Origin: Phyllobacterium zundukense
GTDB lineage: Bacteria; Pseudomonadota; Alphaproteobacteria; Rhizobiales; Rhizobiaceae
Reading direction: 5' to 3'
Assembly (NCBI RefSeq): GCF_002764115.1
Contig: NZ_CP017941.1
Location: forward strand, 124,001-188,000
DNA length: 64,000 nt
The notes under the pieces are model-generated. The model searched no databases and had not been told where the DNA came from. It saw only the letters and a list, made by a program, of their open reading frames with translations. Below are positions 42,166 to 52,192 of the stretch, one piece after another (position 1 is the first letter of the stretch; each line of letters starts with the position of its first letter). The position numbers and the translations under genes were made by a program.

Positions 42166-43137
42166 ATGTCGGGAGGTTCAACGAGTTTCTCAGGATTGGT
42201 GTGGCGCATCCATGAATTTGGCCAGCCGGATGTAATGCAACTGGAGTTATCGGACACCCCCGCTCCAGGCGCAAACGAAGTCATCGTTAAGGTACATGCG
42301 GCGGGCGTTGGCCCTTGGGACGGGTGGATTCGCTCGGGCAATAGCGCGCTGCCCCAACCCCTACCCCTTATCCTGGGCTCAGATATATCGGGTGAAGTCG
42401 TTGCTGTCGGCGCGGGTGTGGCCCAGTTCAAGGTTGGAGATCAAGTTTATGGAGTGACCAATAAGCGTTTCTGTGGCGGTTACGCGCAGTACGCTGTCGC
42501 CAGTGCTTCCATGCTTGATCGTAAACCGGAATCCATTGAGCACATCGCAGCAGCCTCGCTACCGGTGATAGCGGTGACAGCGTGGCAAGCGCTTTTCGAT
42601 CAGGCCGGCTTGGAAAGGGGCCAGACGGTATTGATCCACGGGGCGGCAGGAAACGTGGGCGCATATGCCGTGCAATTGGCCAAAGAGGCGGGCCTCCAGA
42701 CCGTGTGCACTGCCTCGCCAGACGACGTCGACGGTGTTGTTGCTCTCGGCGGTGATAAGGTCATCGATTATACAAAAACTCGTTTTGAGGATGAAGTTCG
42801 CGGAGTGGATGCGGTAATAGATTTGGTAGGTGGAGAAACGCAAACGCGATCATTCCAAGTGCTGAAAAAGGGAGGAAAGTTGATTTCGGCAGTTTCCGCC
42901 CCGGACCAAGCTCTGGCGGCAAAGCATGAAATCTTGGCTACGTTCTTTCTCGTCGACGTATCCACAGAAAGCCTGGGCCGTATTTCGTCACTGATCTCTC
43001 GAGGTGCCCTCAAGATGAACGTCGGGGCAACGTTGCGGTTTGAGCAAGCTCGGGACGCACACCTGATGCTCGAGGGTCAGCGGCCGCGCCCCAAAGGAAA
43101 AATCGTGCTCGTAACTGATGAAATCCCCAAGCATTAG
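42166..43137 (+). CDS. NADPH:quinone reductase-like medium-chain dehydrogenase
   Basis: A 323-residue MDR-family oxidoreductase of the zeta-crystallin type without zinc ligands. The GroES-like N-terminal part (EVIVKVHAAGVGPWDGWIRS, PLILGSDISGEVVAVGAG) precedes a Rossmann fold with the motif VLIHGAAGNVGAYAVQLAKE. ATG 42166 follows AAAGGAAAG; the longer frame upstream has no such site. Last gene of the cupin-AhpD-like-quinone reductase set, suggesting a response to quinones or peroxides. Confidence 0.88.
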   Translation: MSGGSTSFSGLVWRIHEFGQPDVMQLELSDTPAPGANEVIVKVHAAGVGPWDGWIRSGNSALPQPLPLILGSDISGEVVAVGAGVAQFKVGDQVYGVTNKRFCGGYAQYAVASASMLDRKPESIEHIAAASLPVIAVTAWQALFDQAGLERGQTVLIHGAAGNVGAYAVQLAKEAGLQTVCTASPDDVDGVVALGGDKVIDYTKTRFEDEVRGVDAVIDLVGGETQTRSFQVLKKGGKLISAVSAPDQALAAKHEILATFFLVDVSTESLGRISSLISRGALKMNVGATLRFEQARDAHLMLEGQRPRPKGKIVLVTDEIPKH

Positions 43138-43175
43138 CGACCTTCGCTACAGTGGCGCCGCGCACGTCGATGCAT

Positions 43176-44486
43176 TTAGCGAAGTGACGTGAACGCGGCC
43201 CGCACTTCGGCGCTGAAGAGTTCGGGCTCTTCCCATGCCGCAAAATGCCCGCCTTTATCGACCTTGTTGTAGTAGATCAGGTTTGGGTAGGCCCGCTCAA
43301 CCCAGTGTTCAGGTGGCCTATAGACCTCTCCAGGGAAAATCGTCACCGCAACCGGAACGGAGATGATGCCGGGCATTGCAGCGTTTGTGGCGTTCTCCCA
43401 ATAAATTCGGGCGCTTGAAGGCCCCGTATTTGTCAGCCAATAAAGGGTGATGTTGTCAAGGATTTCGTCGCGGGTGAAAGCTCGTTCCGGTTCTCCGCGG
43501 ATAAATACCCAGTCGGCGAGTTTGTCATAAAACCAGGCGGCCAGTCCAACGGGCGAGTCAGCGAGGCTATATCCAATAGTCTGAGGGCGCGTCCCCATGA
43601 CGGCGGCGTAGCCAAAGCCCTTGCTCAGAAATTCTCTGGCCTCATTGAAAACCGTCTTCTCTTCGTCGTTGAGATTATCCGGAGCGGGATCCCCATTCTT
43701 CAGCGCTTTTCCGACTTCCGGCGGAATCGTCGTTGAACGCTCGATCCTGTTGACGTGAATGCCGAGGAGCCCCTTTGGTGCCTGTCGACCCATGCTATCG
43801 GAAATGATAGCGCCCCAATCTCCGCCCTGTGATACGTAGTGACTGTATCCAATACGTTTCATCAGGACGTCCCAAGCTCGAGCGATACGATCGGGATTCC
43901 ATCCCGTACCCTGAGGCTTCTGCGAGAAGCCGAAGCCCGGAATGGACGGAAGGACAAGATGGAAGGCGTCCCGTGCGCTGCCACCATGTGCAGTCGGGTC
44001 GGTAAGCGGTCCAATGACCTTGAGTAACTCGAACATCGATCCAGGCCATCCGTGCGTCATGATGAGCGGCATCGCATCCGCATGGGGTGAGCGAACATGG
44101 ATGAAGTGGATGTCCACTCCGTCTATCTCCGTTAAGAACTGTGGCAGCGAATTGAGCTTTTGCTCCGCCCTGCGCCAGTCGTACTCAGTCTCCCAATAGC
44201 GAACGAGCGCCTGAAGGTTGGACAATTGGACCCCTTGAGAGCGGTCATCGACGGTTTCCGCTTCTGGCCACCGGGTTGCGCCGAGCCGCCGATTCAGGTC
44301 GGCCAGCGCCTCTGCGGGTATATTGACGCGGAATGGCCGGATGTCATTTGACGCCAGAGCTTGAGCGCCCGTCTCGACGACCGCGATTTGGGACCCGAAA
44401 GCCGCTATGCTTGCAGCCACCGCTCCGCTGATGAGCAATGCCCGGCGGGTCAGAGCGGTCGGCTTTTTCGTTTGCTGATTAATCAT
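43176..44486 (-). CDS. Tat-exported epoxide hydrolase (copy 1)
   Basis: A 436-residue epoxide hydrolase. A twin-arginine-type signal (TALTRRALLISGAVAASIAA) is followed by the EHN N-terminal domain (residues 48-150) and an alpha/beta hydrolase fold with the oxyanion motif HGWPG (145-149), nucleophile D223 in QGGDWGAI and base H414 in KGGHFAAWEEP. It hydrolyses epoxides to diols, here apparently outside the cytoplasm. It is similar along its length to 45180-46505. A secreted cupin gene lies between the two copies. Confidence 0.92.
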   Translation of the reverse strand: MINQQTKKPTALTRRALLISGAVAASIAAFGSQIAVVETGAQALASNDIRPFRVNIPAEALADLNRRLGATRWPEAETVDDRSQGVQLSNLQALVRYWETEYDWRRAEQKLNSLPQFLTEIDGVDIHFIHVRSPHADAMPLIMTHGWPGSMFELLKVIGPLTDPTAHGGSARDAFHLVLPSIPGFGFSQKPQGTGWNPDRIARAWDVLMKRIGYSHYVSQGGDWGAIISDSMGRQAPKGLLGIHVNRIERSTTIPPEVGKALKNGDPAPDNLNDEEKTVFNEAREFLSKGFGYAAVMGTRPQTIGYSLADSPVGLAAWFYDKLADWVFIRGEPERAFTRDEILDNITLYWLTNTGPSSARIYWENATNAAMPGIISVPVAVTIFPGEVYRPPEHWVERAYPNLIYYNKVDKGGHFAAWEEPELFSAEVRAAFTSLR

Positions 44487-44533
44487 CTCTGACCCCTAAA
44501 TATTCTTCGGATTGTCCGAGCACCAAAGAACGG

Positions 44534-44935
44534 TCACTTAACCGGCTCGACGAGCGTTTTTCCCGTTTCGACGATGTAAGTCGCAAGCTCCGAGGCCTTT
44601 GTGTCACCGACGTTCTTGGCGAGGTGGACGACACCAGACGGAATGAACAAAGCCTCACCTGCCTTAAGAGTAATCGGTTGCCTGCCCTCAAGCGTATATT
44701 CCAGAGTGCCTTCGAGGACATACGCGATTTCTTCGCCAGGGTGCGAATGCTTGATTGAGACCGCGCCTGGTTCAAAGTCAACGCGAACCTGTACCGCCTG
44801 GCGGCCCTCCGCGCTGATGGCTTCCTGCAAAAGATCGGTGCGCGAAATTCCGTTCTGCTGCGCCATTGCGACATTCATTGTAAAGCCGCTGCCTGCGAGA
44901 AACATCGCGGCCAAAATCATCGGAGTGCGTTTCAT
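44534..44935 (-). CDS. Secreted cupin-domain protein
   Basis: A 133-residue protein with a signal peptide (MILAAMFLAGSGFTMNVAMA) and a cupin barrel with conventional metal ligands: KHSHPGEEIAYVLEG (His, His, Glu) and PSGVVHLAKN (His). It lies between two epoxide hydrolase genes on the same strand and may share their operon. Confidence 0.87.
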   Translation of the reverse strand: MKRTPMILAAMFLAGSGFTMNVAMAQQNGISRTDLLQEAISAEGRQAVQVRVDFEPGAVSIKHSHPGEEIAYVLEGTLEYTLEGRQPITLKAGEALFIPSGVVHLAKNVGDTKASELATYIVETGKTLVEPVK

Positions 44936-45179
44936 CTATTTATCCTTTTCCTCGTCGGCGTCTCTCGACTGCGCGTGACAACACTACTCTGGTGCTCTTG
45001 GAGGGATGGTCTGTGTTATTCAGGCCCTACCGAAGCCAGCGAGCTCATTTGACCAAACTGTTGTACTGAGAATGTGTCTGGCTACATGGCCTTTTGTATC
45101 TCAATGTGTTCGTGTCGAAACATGCATCCCGATCACGCGAGCCACGTGAACGGGGTCGAACCTTTTCGCGATCGGCGCA

Positions 45180-46505
45180 TTATCGAAGCGACTTGAAGCC
45201 GGCACGCACCTCTTGGGCGAAGAGTTGCGGCTGTTCCCAAGCAGCGAAATGCCCGCCCTTCTCTACTTTGTTGTAGTGGATGAGCTTTGGATAGGCACGC
45301 TCCGTCCAGCTCCGCGGGGCCTCGTACTGCTCGCCAGGGAAGACGCTCACGGCCACGGGGATGGAGACGCCCTTGGTGTTGAAAAAGCCGCCCTTGTATT
45401 CCCAATAGAGACGGGAAGCGGAGACCCCGGTGTTGGTTAGCCAATAGAGCGTGATGTTATCGAGGATCTCATCTCGCGTCAGTTCGCCCGCGGAGCTCTC
45501 CGTGTGGTCCAGAGCCATGGCGACCGCCGCGGCCGGCTGGCCGCCAGCATCATTGTGGTCGAGAAGCCATGCGGCCAGGCCGACCGGTGAGTCCGCAATG
45601 CCGTACAGGGTTTGCGGGCGCGTTGCCATCAGCCTTGCGTAGTCGACTTGCTTGAACGTCGCAACAAGCTGCTCATAAGCGCGTTTTTCTTCAGCCGATA
45701 GATCAGATGGCGGCGATCCGCCGGCCTGGAGAACCTTGTCGACATCAGCCGGTACAGTGGCAGGCATGTTGGTGTGGATGCCGAGCAAGCCCTCGGGCGC
45801 CTGCAAGCCCATCTGGTCGACGACAAATGCTCCCCAGTCGCCGCCCTGGGCGACATAGCTGGTGTAATCAAGGCGTTTCATCAGTTCGGCCCATGCCCGG
45901 CCCATGCGTTCGGGACCCCAGCCAGGCGTGGTCGGCTTGCCTGAAAATCCGTAGCCCGGCATTGACGGAATCACCACATGAAAGGCGTCGGATTCGCTGC
46001 CACCGTGGGCCGTGGGATTTACGAGTGGCTCGATGATCTTCAATTGCTCGAAAACCGAACCCGGCCATCCATGCGTGACGATGAGTGGCAGCGCATTCTC
46101 ATGCTTCGAACGGACGTGGATGAAATGAATGTCCAGCCCATCGATTTCCGTGATGAACTGCGGAAAGGCGTTCAATTTCGCCTCCCCCTTGCGCCAGTCG
46201 TACTCTGTCGCCCAATAGCGCGCGAGCTTCTGCATCGTGGCAAGGGGCACGCCTTGCGAGCTGTCGTCTACGGTTTCCTTTTCGGGCCACCGTGTAGCTG
46301 CAATGCGCCGCCGAAGTTCAACCAGCTGATCTTCCGGAATCGATACGCTGAAGGGTCGAATTGCGTCTTGGCCGCTTGATGCCCCGAGCTGGCCGGGGAA
46401 AAAACTTATCACGCTTCCGGCGACCGCGGCTGCCAGCAAGCTGCGCCGTGTTATCGCCGGACCCGTAAACTTTTCACGCTGGTGGATATAGAGCAAATTC
46501 CTCAT
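45180..46505 (-). CDS. Tat-exported epoxide hydrolase (copy 2)
   Basis: A 441-residue paralogue of 43176-44486 with the same plan: twin-arginine-type signal (ITRRSLLAAAVAGSV), EHN domain, HGWPG (145-149), D223 in QGGDWGAF and H419 in KGGHFAAWEQP. It differs by an inserted alanine/glycine-rich stretch after SPVGLAAWLLD (HNDAGGQPAAAVAMAL). The catalytic residues are all kept, so both copies should be active. The two may have different substrates. Confidence 0.92.
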   Translation of the reverse strand: MRNLLYIHQREKFTGPAITRRSLLAAAVAGSVISFFPGQLGASSGQDAIRPFSVSIPEDQLVELRRRIAATRWPEKETVDDSSQGVPLATMQKLARYWATEYDWRKGEAKLNAFPQFITEIDGLDIHFIHVRSKHENALPLIVTHGWPGSVFEQLKIIEPLVNPTAHGGSESDAFHVVIPSMPGYGFSGKPTTPGWGPERMGRAWAELMKRLDYTSYVAQGGDWGAFVVDQMGLQAPEGLLGIHTNMPATVPADVDKVLQAGGSPPSDLSAEEKRAYEQLVATFKQVDYARLMATRPQTLYGIADSPVGLAAWLLDHNDAGGQPAAAVAMALDHTESSAGELTRDEILDNITLYWLTNTGVSASRLYWEYKGGFFNTKGVSIPVAVSVFPGEQYEAPRSWTERAYPKLIHYNKVEKGGHFAAWEQPQLFAQEVRAGFKSLR

Positions 46506-46598
46506 TTCTTATGCCTCCTTTAGTATGCATTTGTTGAAAAGAGACTTGCTCCGCTGATTCATAATCGAGCGATAAATGAGGTATTGTACGCCTATGCC

Positions 46599-46994
46599 TT
46601 AGTGCTGGCCAGCGTGGAAGACCAAAACCTTGTTGCCGTCGAGATCACGGAAATACGCGCAATACGGTCCATCCTGGTCTGGGCCGCGCGGACCCGGCCG
46701 GCCCTCATCAGTACCACCGAGTTCCAGTGCACAAGCATATACTTCATCGACATGGGCACGGGAACGTGCGCTCAACGCGACCATGTTACCGTTGCCGATG
46801 GTGGCACGGTCGCCGTTGTAGGGGTTTATCACGCCGAACTCCAGCTTGGTTGTTCCGAAGTAAACTGCACGTCCGGCCTGTTCGAGAATGCGGCCCACGC
46901 CGAATAGTGCGAACAATTTGTCATAGAAGTCTGTCGCGGTGTCCAAGTCGTTGGTTCCCACAACGGCGTGCCCCAACAATTGATGTATGGTCAT
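46599..46994 (-). CDS. VOC-family (glyoxalase-like) protein
   Basis: A 131-residue protein with the paired beta-alpha-beta-beta-beta units of the vicinal oxygen chelate fold: HAVVGTNDLDTATDFYDKLF at the N-terminus and DQDGPYCAYFRDLDGNKVLV at the C-terminus. Members bind a metal and act as dioxygenases, isomerases or resistance proteins; the specific role is unknown. It lies between the epoxide hydrolase and the TetR gene on their strand. Confidence 0.88.
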   Translation of the reverse strand: MTIHQLLGHAVVGTNDLDTATDFYDKLFALFGVGRILEQAGRAVYFGTTKLEFGVINPYNGDRATIGNGNMVALSARSRAHVDEVYACALELGGTDEGRPGPRGPDQDGPYCAYFRDLDGNKVLVFHAGQH

Positions 46995-47164
46995 ATCTCA
47001 TCCTTTGCGATTTGATTAATTTCGCCGTGGCCAATGGCTCTTCCGGCTCGCGGGATAAGGCGCGCTGTTCGTGTATGGATTGTTTCTGCTACCCCGTCAG
47101 ATTGTAAGCAAATGCGGGAATCTGTCAGGCGAGATACAGTCTGATACGATTGATGACGCCAGGT

Positions 47165-47788
47165 TCAATGCCCGCGCTTTAGATCAGACGTCTGCGCTAA
47201 CTGGCTAATGGTGCCAACCGAGAATGCTCCTTCCCCGGCGAGCAGCTGTCCCGCCATGTGTTTGGCCTGCCGTGCGGGCTCGGCGATGCGGGTTATCTGC
47301 GCGACGGCGAACGCTCCTTCGTGCAACAGGTTAATTTCGGCCGCGATCCGCTTCGGCTCGGCAAACCGCGCGGCGTGGGCGAGTTCCTCAAAATACGCGA
47401 GCACAAGGCGCTTATGCATTTCCGCAGCGCGGAACACGGGATTGGTGGGATCCTTATGCTCACCAGCCGCACTCACAAAAATGCAGCCGCGGAACTGTTT
47501 ATCGTTGAACGAGGTTTCGAGGTAATCGAACGTTGCCAGAAGGCGCTCGACCGGATCGCTCGCATGCTGCCCGACAAAGGCACGCATGGCAGCGCGGTCT
47601 TCCTCGTCACGCCGTTCGAGGGCGGCCAGGATCAGGTCCTCCTTGGTTTCAAAGTGCCGGTATAGTGTCGTCTTGGCCACTCCACCCTCGGCGATGATCA
47701 GGTCGATGCCGGTCGCATGATAGCCGCGCTGGTTAAACAGCCTAAGTGCAGTGTCGAGCAGGTGATCCCGGATTTCTGAACGGCGCAT
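47165..47788 (-). CDS. TetR-family transcriptional repressor
   Basis: A 207-residue TetR regulator with its helix-turn-helix at residues 25-50 (IIAEGGVAKTTLYRHFETKE) and a ligand-binding helical domain containing one cysteine (KQFRGCIFVSAAGEHKDPTN). A palindrome, TTACAGATCTGTAT, lies just upstream of its start and recurs as two related sites before the DUF417 gene, pointing to autoregulation and control of the divergent operon. Confidence 0.9.
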   Translation of the reverse strand: MRRSEIRDHLLDTALRLFNQRGYHATGIDLIIAEGGVAKTTLYRHFETKEDLILAALERRDEEDRAAMRAFVGQHASDPVERLLATFDYLETSFNDKQFRGCIFVSAAGEHKDPTNPVFRAAEMHKRLVLAYFEELAHAARFAEPKRIAAEINLLHEGAFAVAQITRIAEPARQAKHMAGQLLAGEGAFSVGTISQLAQTSDLKRGH

Positions 47789-47803
47789 CTCATCCTCACA
47801 AAT

Positions 47804-47819
47804 GTTACAGATCTGTATC
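47804..47819. promoter_or_regulatory. TetR operator, own promoter
   Basis: GTTACAGATCTGTATC contains the perfect palindrome TACAGATCTGTA, 16 bases upstream of the TetR start codon. Confidence 0.6.
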
Positions 47820-48185
47820 TTAATTTAGCGGCGGCTCAAGGCAAAGGCAAGGGCCATCCGAGCCGGATCTTGCGATTTTGCAAGAGAGACCCAACAAATC
47901 TACGATACTTGACTCTATAGGATACAACTTTGTCTTTTTTTAAGACTAGCAAAGGGCGCACTCCTGACCACGCTTGCAACGCTTCAGGCGCTTTGCCCTT
48001 TCTTCTCGTGCGAACCTAGCGATGCGGTTCCGATCCTGTTCAGCACGTCGCACCCCTCGTCTGAGAAACGGCCCTGTACTCTTCTGCACTGCAATTGGGA
48101 GCGAGCGATTGGCCTGCGATGGCATTACAGAGAGGAGCGACCTTCGAGGACATATGCAAATAATTTCAAATGGACCTTGCCAAAC

Positions 48186-48202
48186 GATACAGATCAGTAT
48201 AC
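48186..48202. promoter_or_regulatory. TetR operator, distal copy at the DUF417 promoter
   Basis: GATACAGATCAGTATAC resembles the other two operators (consensus GATACAGATCNGTATC). It lies 30 bases before the proximal copy. Confidence 0.55.
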
Positions 48203-48215
48203 TTCTCTCACTATT

Positions 48216-48233
48216 CGATACAGATCGGTATCG
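48216..48233. promoter_or_regulatory. TetR operator, proximal copy at the DUF417 promoter
   Basis: CGATACAGATCGGTATCG is a near-perfect 18-base dyad 55 bases upstream of the DUF417 start, matching the sites above. Confidence 0.62.
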
Positions 48234-48288
48234 TTTATCCCGCGTCAGCAGGGCGGATCGCCCAACGCGGACAACCCAGGAGAAGACA

Positions 48289-48822
48289 ATGCCTCATGTT
48301 TCTATCCACGGCGTCGCGGCGTATCCAAGCGTTCAGGCCCGCGCCACTTTGCCCCTTGATCTAGTCGAGCGCTACGGCCGGATCATCGCCGCAGTGGGCC
48401 TCTATGCCTCGCTGGTTCTGATTTATACCTGGTTCGGTGGCATGAAGTTCACCGCCTATGAAGCGGAAGGCCTGACTGGCCTGGTCGGCAACAATCCTCT
48501 GTTGAGCTGGACCTATTCCCTGTTCAGCGTGCGTGACTTCTCAAGCCTCCTCGGTGTCCTTGAGCTCAGCATCGGTGCCCTGATCGCGGCACGGCTCCTC
48601 AACCCGGTGTACTCGCTCGTCGGCGGGGTGCTCTCGGCTGGGCTGTTCGCGACCACGCTTAGCTTCATGGTGACGACCCCCGGCGTGGTCGTGCCGGAAC
48701 TCAGCTTTCCGGCGATCTCGGTCGCTCCCGGACAGTTCCTGCTCAAGGACGTCGGCCTGCTCGCCCTCTCACTCTGGATCGCCATCGACTCGCTCGCAGC
48801 GCTCCGCTCAGCCCGTGCCTGA
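48289..48822 (+). CDS. DUF417 (YkgB/RclC-like) membrane protein
   Basis: A 177-residue membrane protein with four helices, matching DUF417, the family of YkgB/RclC, which helps cells survive reactive chlorine. The block VLIYTWFGGMKFTAYEAEGL, then LVGNNPLLSWTYSLFSVR is diagnostic. AGGAGA precedes ATG 48289; the longer frame from 47974 is not coding. Two TetR-type operators lie in its promoter, so it is likely the main target of the divergent TetR. A DUF1127 gene and trxB follow on the same strand. Confidence 0.85.
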   Translation: MPHVSIHGVAAYPSVQARATLPLDLVERYGRIIAAVGLYASLVLIYTWFGGMKFTAYEAEGLTGLVGNNPLLSWTYSLFSVRDFSSLLGVLELSIGALIAARLLNPVYSLVGGVLSAGLFATTLSFMVTTPGVVVPELSFPAISVAPGQFLLKDVGLLALSLWIAIDSLAALRSARA

Positions 48823-48828
48823 CCGAGC

Positions 48829-48861
48829 ACGAGGGCGGAGCCCCCTCGGCTCGGCCCTCGT
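48829..48861. terminator. Hairpin after the DUF417 gene
   Basis: ACGAGGGC (48829-48836) pairs with GCCCTCGT (48854-48861) around a GC-rich loop just after the stop codon. No T tract. Confidence 0.4.
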
Positions 48862-48934
48862 ACCGATACAAATATGACAGCAACCCCCATTTTCAAACCG
48901 GCCGTGTCGGTCGGTTCAACATAAAGGAATACTC

Positions 48935-49093
48935 ATGTTTGCGACCTATGTAATGTCGAAGATCCGCGCCCATCAGCGCTACCGCCAGATCACCCGCGAA
49001 CTTATGCAACTCACCGATCGCGAGCTCGCGGATATTGGCATCTCCCGTTACGAGATCGATGTCGTCGCATCGCGCCAGAACACAGTCTCGTAA
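48935..49093 (+). CDS. DUF1127 family small protein
   Basis: A 52-residue protein with the DUF1127 core (RYRQITRELMQLTDRELADI, then GISRYEID). In alphaproteobacteria these short arginine-rich proteins are linked to stress and phosphate or RNA metabolism. AAAGGA lies nine bases before the ATG. It stands between the DUF417 gene and trxB, 49 bases from the trxB start. Confidence 0.85.
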   Translation: MFATYVMSKIRAHQRYRQITRELMQLTDRELADIGISRYEIDVVASRQNTVS

Positions 49094-50101
<1,008 letters not shown>

Positions 50102-50147
50102 GAAACGTTAAGGCGGGGGGTAAAGCGGGCTTGTCTGTCCTCTATCC

Positions 50148-50181
50148 GTTACCGCGGCGAGGAACCCTTCTTCGCGGTAAC
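50148..50181 (+). terminator. Hairpin after trxB
   Basis: GTTACCGCG (50148-50156) pairs perfectly with CGCGGTAAC (50173-50181) around 16 bases. It sits between convergent genes and may act in both directions. Confidence 0.5.
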
Positions 50182-50231
50182 AACCGACTTAAACTGGGAC
50201 GTAGGATAGAATTACTTCATAGCCAAAAAGC

Positions 50232-50951
50232 TCAGCTCATGGCGTATTCGTCAAGATCGATCCATACATAAGTCCGGTCACGATCGGGACGGCCATCAGC
50301 ATCCAGCGGATGGGCTCGTCGTTTCGTCGGAAACTTGATGCCATCGGCTTCCGCTATATCGTGGACATATTGGGCGGCTGGAAAGCTGCCGGAGATATCG
50401 ACGTGGTAGTCATGGCGACGAAGTAAAAAATCTGGTCCAAAATAGAAATCCTGAACCGGGCAATGGCTTTCGATTGCTTCGGGGAACGTTGTCCGCAAGA
50501 CGCGCCACATTTCTCCTTCTTCTTCCCAAGCCGCGACTTCCTCAGTCTGGAAGCCAGGAAGCGCCATCAAAAACGGAGTATTCAGGTATGTCCACATGGC
50601 GTACCCGTTGAAATAAGCTCGGTGGAGCGGATCCCACGGTGTGCTTAGCGTGTGGCTGGCGAAGGCAGCCCGCGGATCGTCCCGTTCGGCGATGGTCGCT
50701 CCATCTGTGGTCTCGATGACAACGCGCTCGGGTACGAAAGTCATGCGCCAGTCGGGATTGCCGTAGGGCACTATGTTCGCCCACTCGTGATGAATTGCCG
50801 CGGTTACACGACGAGGCGTTGCATCAGCCTCAATTCCTTTCATCCCCCATAGTTCGCCGCCTGAGACAATCGTCGTGCTAGCTTTCTCAAAAGAGTTCCA
50901 GCACTCAAGGCCGCCATGTGCGGCTAGAACTTTGTTCAACAGGTCGATCAT
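50232..50951 (-). CDS. Conserved protein of unknown function
   Basis: A 239-residue protein rich in aromatic residues, with an N-terminal helix (DLLNKVLAAHGGLECWNSFE) followed by many beta strands (TTIVSGGELWGMKGIEADAT, WRMTFVPERVVIETTDGATI), suggesting a lipid- or ligand-binding barrel of the LolA-like type. It lacks a signal peptide. GGAG is well spaced from ATG 50951, less so from ATG 50957. No firm family assignment. Confidence 0.6.
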   Translation of the reverse strand: MIDLLNKVLAAHGGLECWNSFEKASTTIVSGGELWGMKGIEADATPRRVTAAIHHEWANIVPYGNPDWRMTFVPERVVIETTDGATIAERDDPRAAFASHTLSTPWDPLHRAYFNGYAMWTYLNTPFLMALPGFQTEEVAAWEEEGEMWRVLRTTFPEAIESHCPVQDFYFGPDFLLRRHDYHVDISGSFPAAQYVHDIAEADGIKFPTKRRAHPLDADGRPDRDRTYVWIDLDEYAMS

Positions 50952-51127
50952 TATCATCGCTCCATAAAGTGAACAGTTGAAATGCCTCTACCGTGCGATA
51001 CCTCGGGAACTGACCCGAGCCGCGGAACGCCCAGTATGAGGTTGGAATAACGGATGTGGGGGCCACATTCGAACGCCTGCCGCAAAGTTCTACTCATATT
51101 CGAATTTTTATATCGCCAGTGTTTTCG

Positions 51128-51147
51128 TATACTCGTCGTTGAGTATA
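51128..51147. promoter_or_regulatory. Dyad, possible operator
   Basis: TATACTC (51128-51134) and GAGTATA (51141-51147) are perfect inverse copies separated by six bases, about 175 bases upstream of the unknown gene at 50951. Type of regulator unknown. Confidence 0.35.
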
Positions 51148-51268
51148 TCATGAAATGCAGGTGAGCGCGGGCGTGCTTCCCACCACGATCACCACCGAAG
51201 AACATGCAATAGTCTGAGTGCTGCGAAACCGCGCATCACGTTGTACTAGCCTCTCTCCGCGGGCCTAC

Positions 51269-52192
51269 TTAGGTTCGTGTAAAGTCTGCGGAATGAAGTT
51301 TGACGAAGTCATGCATGCTGGTTGGTGTCTTACCCGTAAGCTTGAAAAGGTCGTCGGTCATACGATCATAGCGCCCTTGCGTGTGGAGATCGGCCATCAC
51401 AGCAAGGTGGCTGATCAAATGGGCGGGCACACCAAGCTCCCGAAGCTTTTCAACCCAGGCATCAAGTGGAACATTGCGGTAGCGTATGGTCCGGCCCAGC
51501 GCCTCGGAGAAGGCTTGCGCATAGTGGTCCAAATCCGCAGACTCAAATCCAGTCAGATTGTAGATCTTCCCGATATGCGGTGCCGGATTGTCAAGGATGG
51601 CCGAAACAGCCTCGGCAACGTCGACGGCCGAGATAGGCGAAGTCTTGCTGTTACCAAGCGGCACCATCAACTCGTCTTTTGCCTTCACGCCCGCTGCAGC
51701 TAAGCGGAGAAAGAACCCTTCCAGAAAAACAGTGGGGCGGACAGTCACGACTGGCAGCCCCGACCAAGTGAGGGCCTGTTCGGCAAGCCAGTGCAACTTA
51801 TGCTGCGGACTATCGGTAGTTTCGGTGATGCTCATCTGTGTCACGGTCATCTGTGACATGTTAACGAAAGCCTCGATGCCATGATGGCGTGCCACAGCGG
51901 CAGTGTTGACGGTAGCCTCCAGATACGCTGGAGAAACAGACATACCGAAATAGATCCGTGAACAACCATCGATCGCTCGATGCATCGAACCGAGGTCTGT
52001 CAGGTCGCCCTGGACGACTTCAGCACCAAGCTGCCGCAGGACTTCAGCTCGCTCGTCCTCTCGCCTAACCAGGGCACGTACCTTATGTCCGTTGTGGAGA
52101 AGGTTTGCGGTGAGATTTCTGCCGACAGCGCCGATGTCTCCTGCCGCACCTGTGACCAGTATTGGCCTTTTTTGGGTGGTGTTCGTTGCCAT
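51269..52192 (-). CDS. NmrA-like NAD(P)-binding protein
   Basis: A 307-residue atypical short-chain dehydrogenase. The dinucleotide motif is VTGAAGDIGAVGRNL, with the second basic segment VRALVRREDERAEVLRQLGA, and the body resembles NmrA/QOR2-type enzymes that reduce quinones or sense NADP. No classical catalytic YxxxK is seen. It starts at ATG 52192 (MATNTTQKRPILVTGAAG). It is not closely similar to the NmrA-like protein at 20530 beyond the fold. Confidence 0.85.
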   Translation of the reverse strand: MATNTTQKRPILVTGAAGDIGAVGRNLTANLLHNGHKVRALVRREDERAEVLRQLGAEVVQGDLTDLGSMHRAIDGCSRIYFGMSVSPAYLEATVNTAAVARHHGIEAFVNMSQMTVTQMSITETTDSPQHKLHWLAEQALTWSGLPVVTVRPTVFLEGFFLRLAAAGVKAKDELMVPLGNSKTSPISAVDVAEAVSAILDNPAPHIGKIYNLTGFESADLDHYAQAFSEALGRTIRYRNVPLDAWVEKLRELGVPAHLISHLAVMADLHTQGRYDRMTDDLFKLTGKTPTSMHDFVKLHSADFTRT

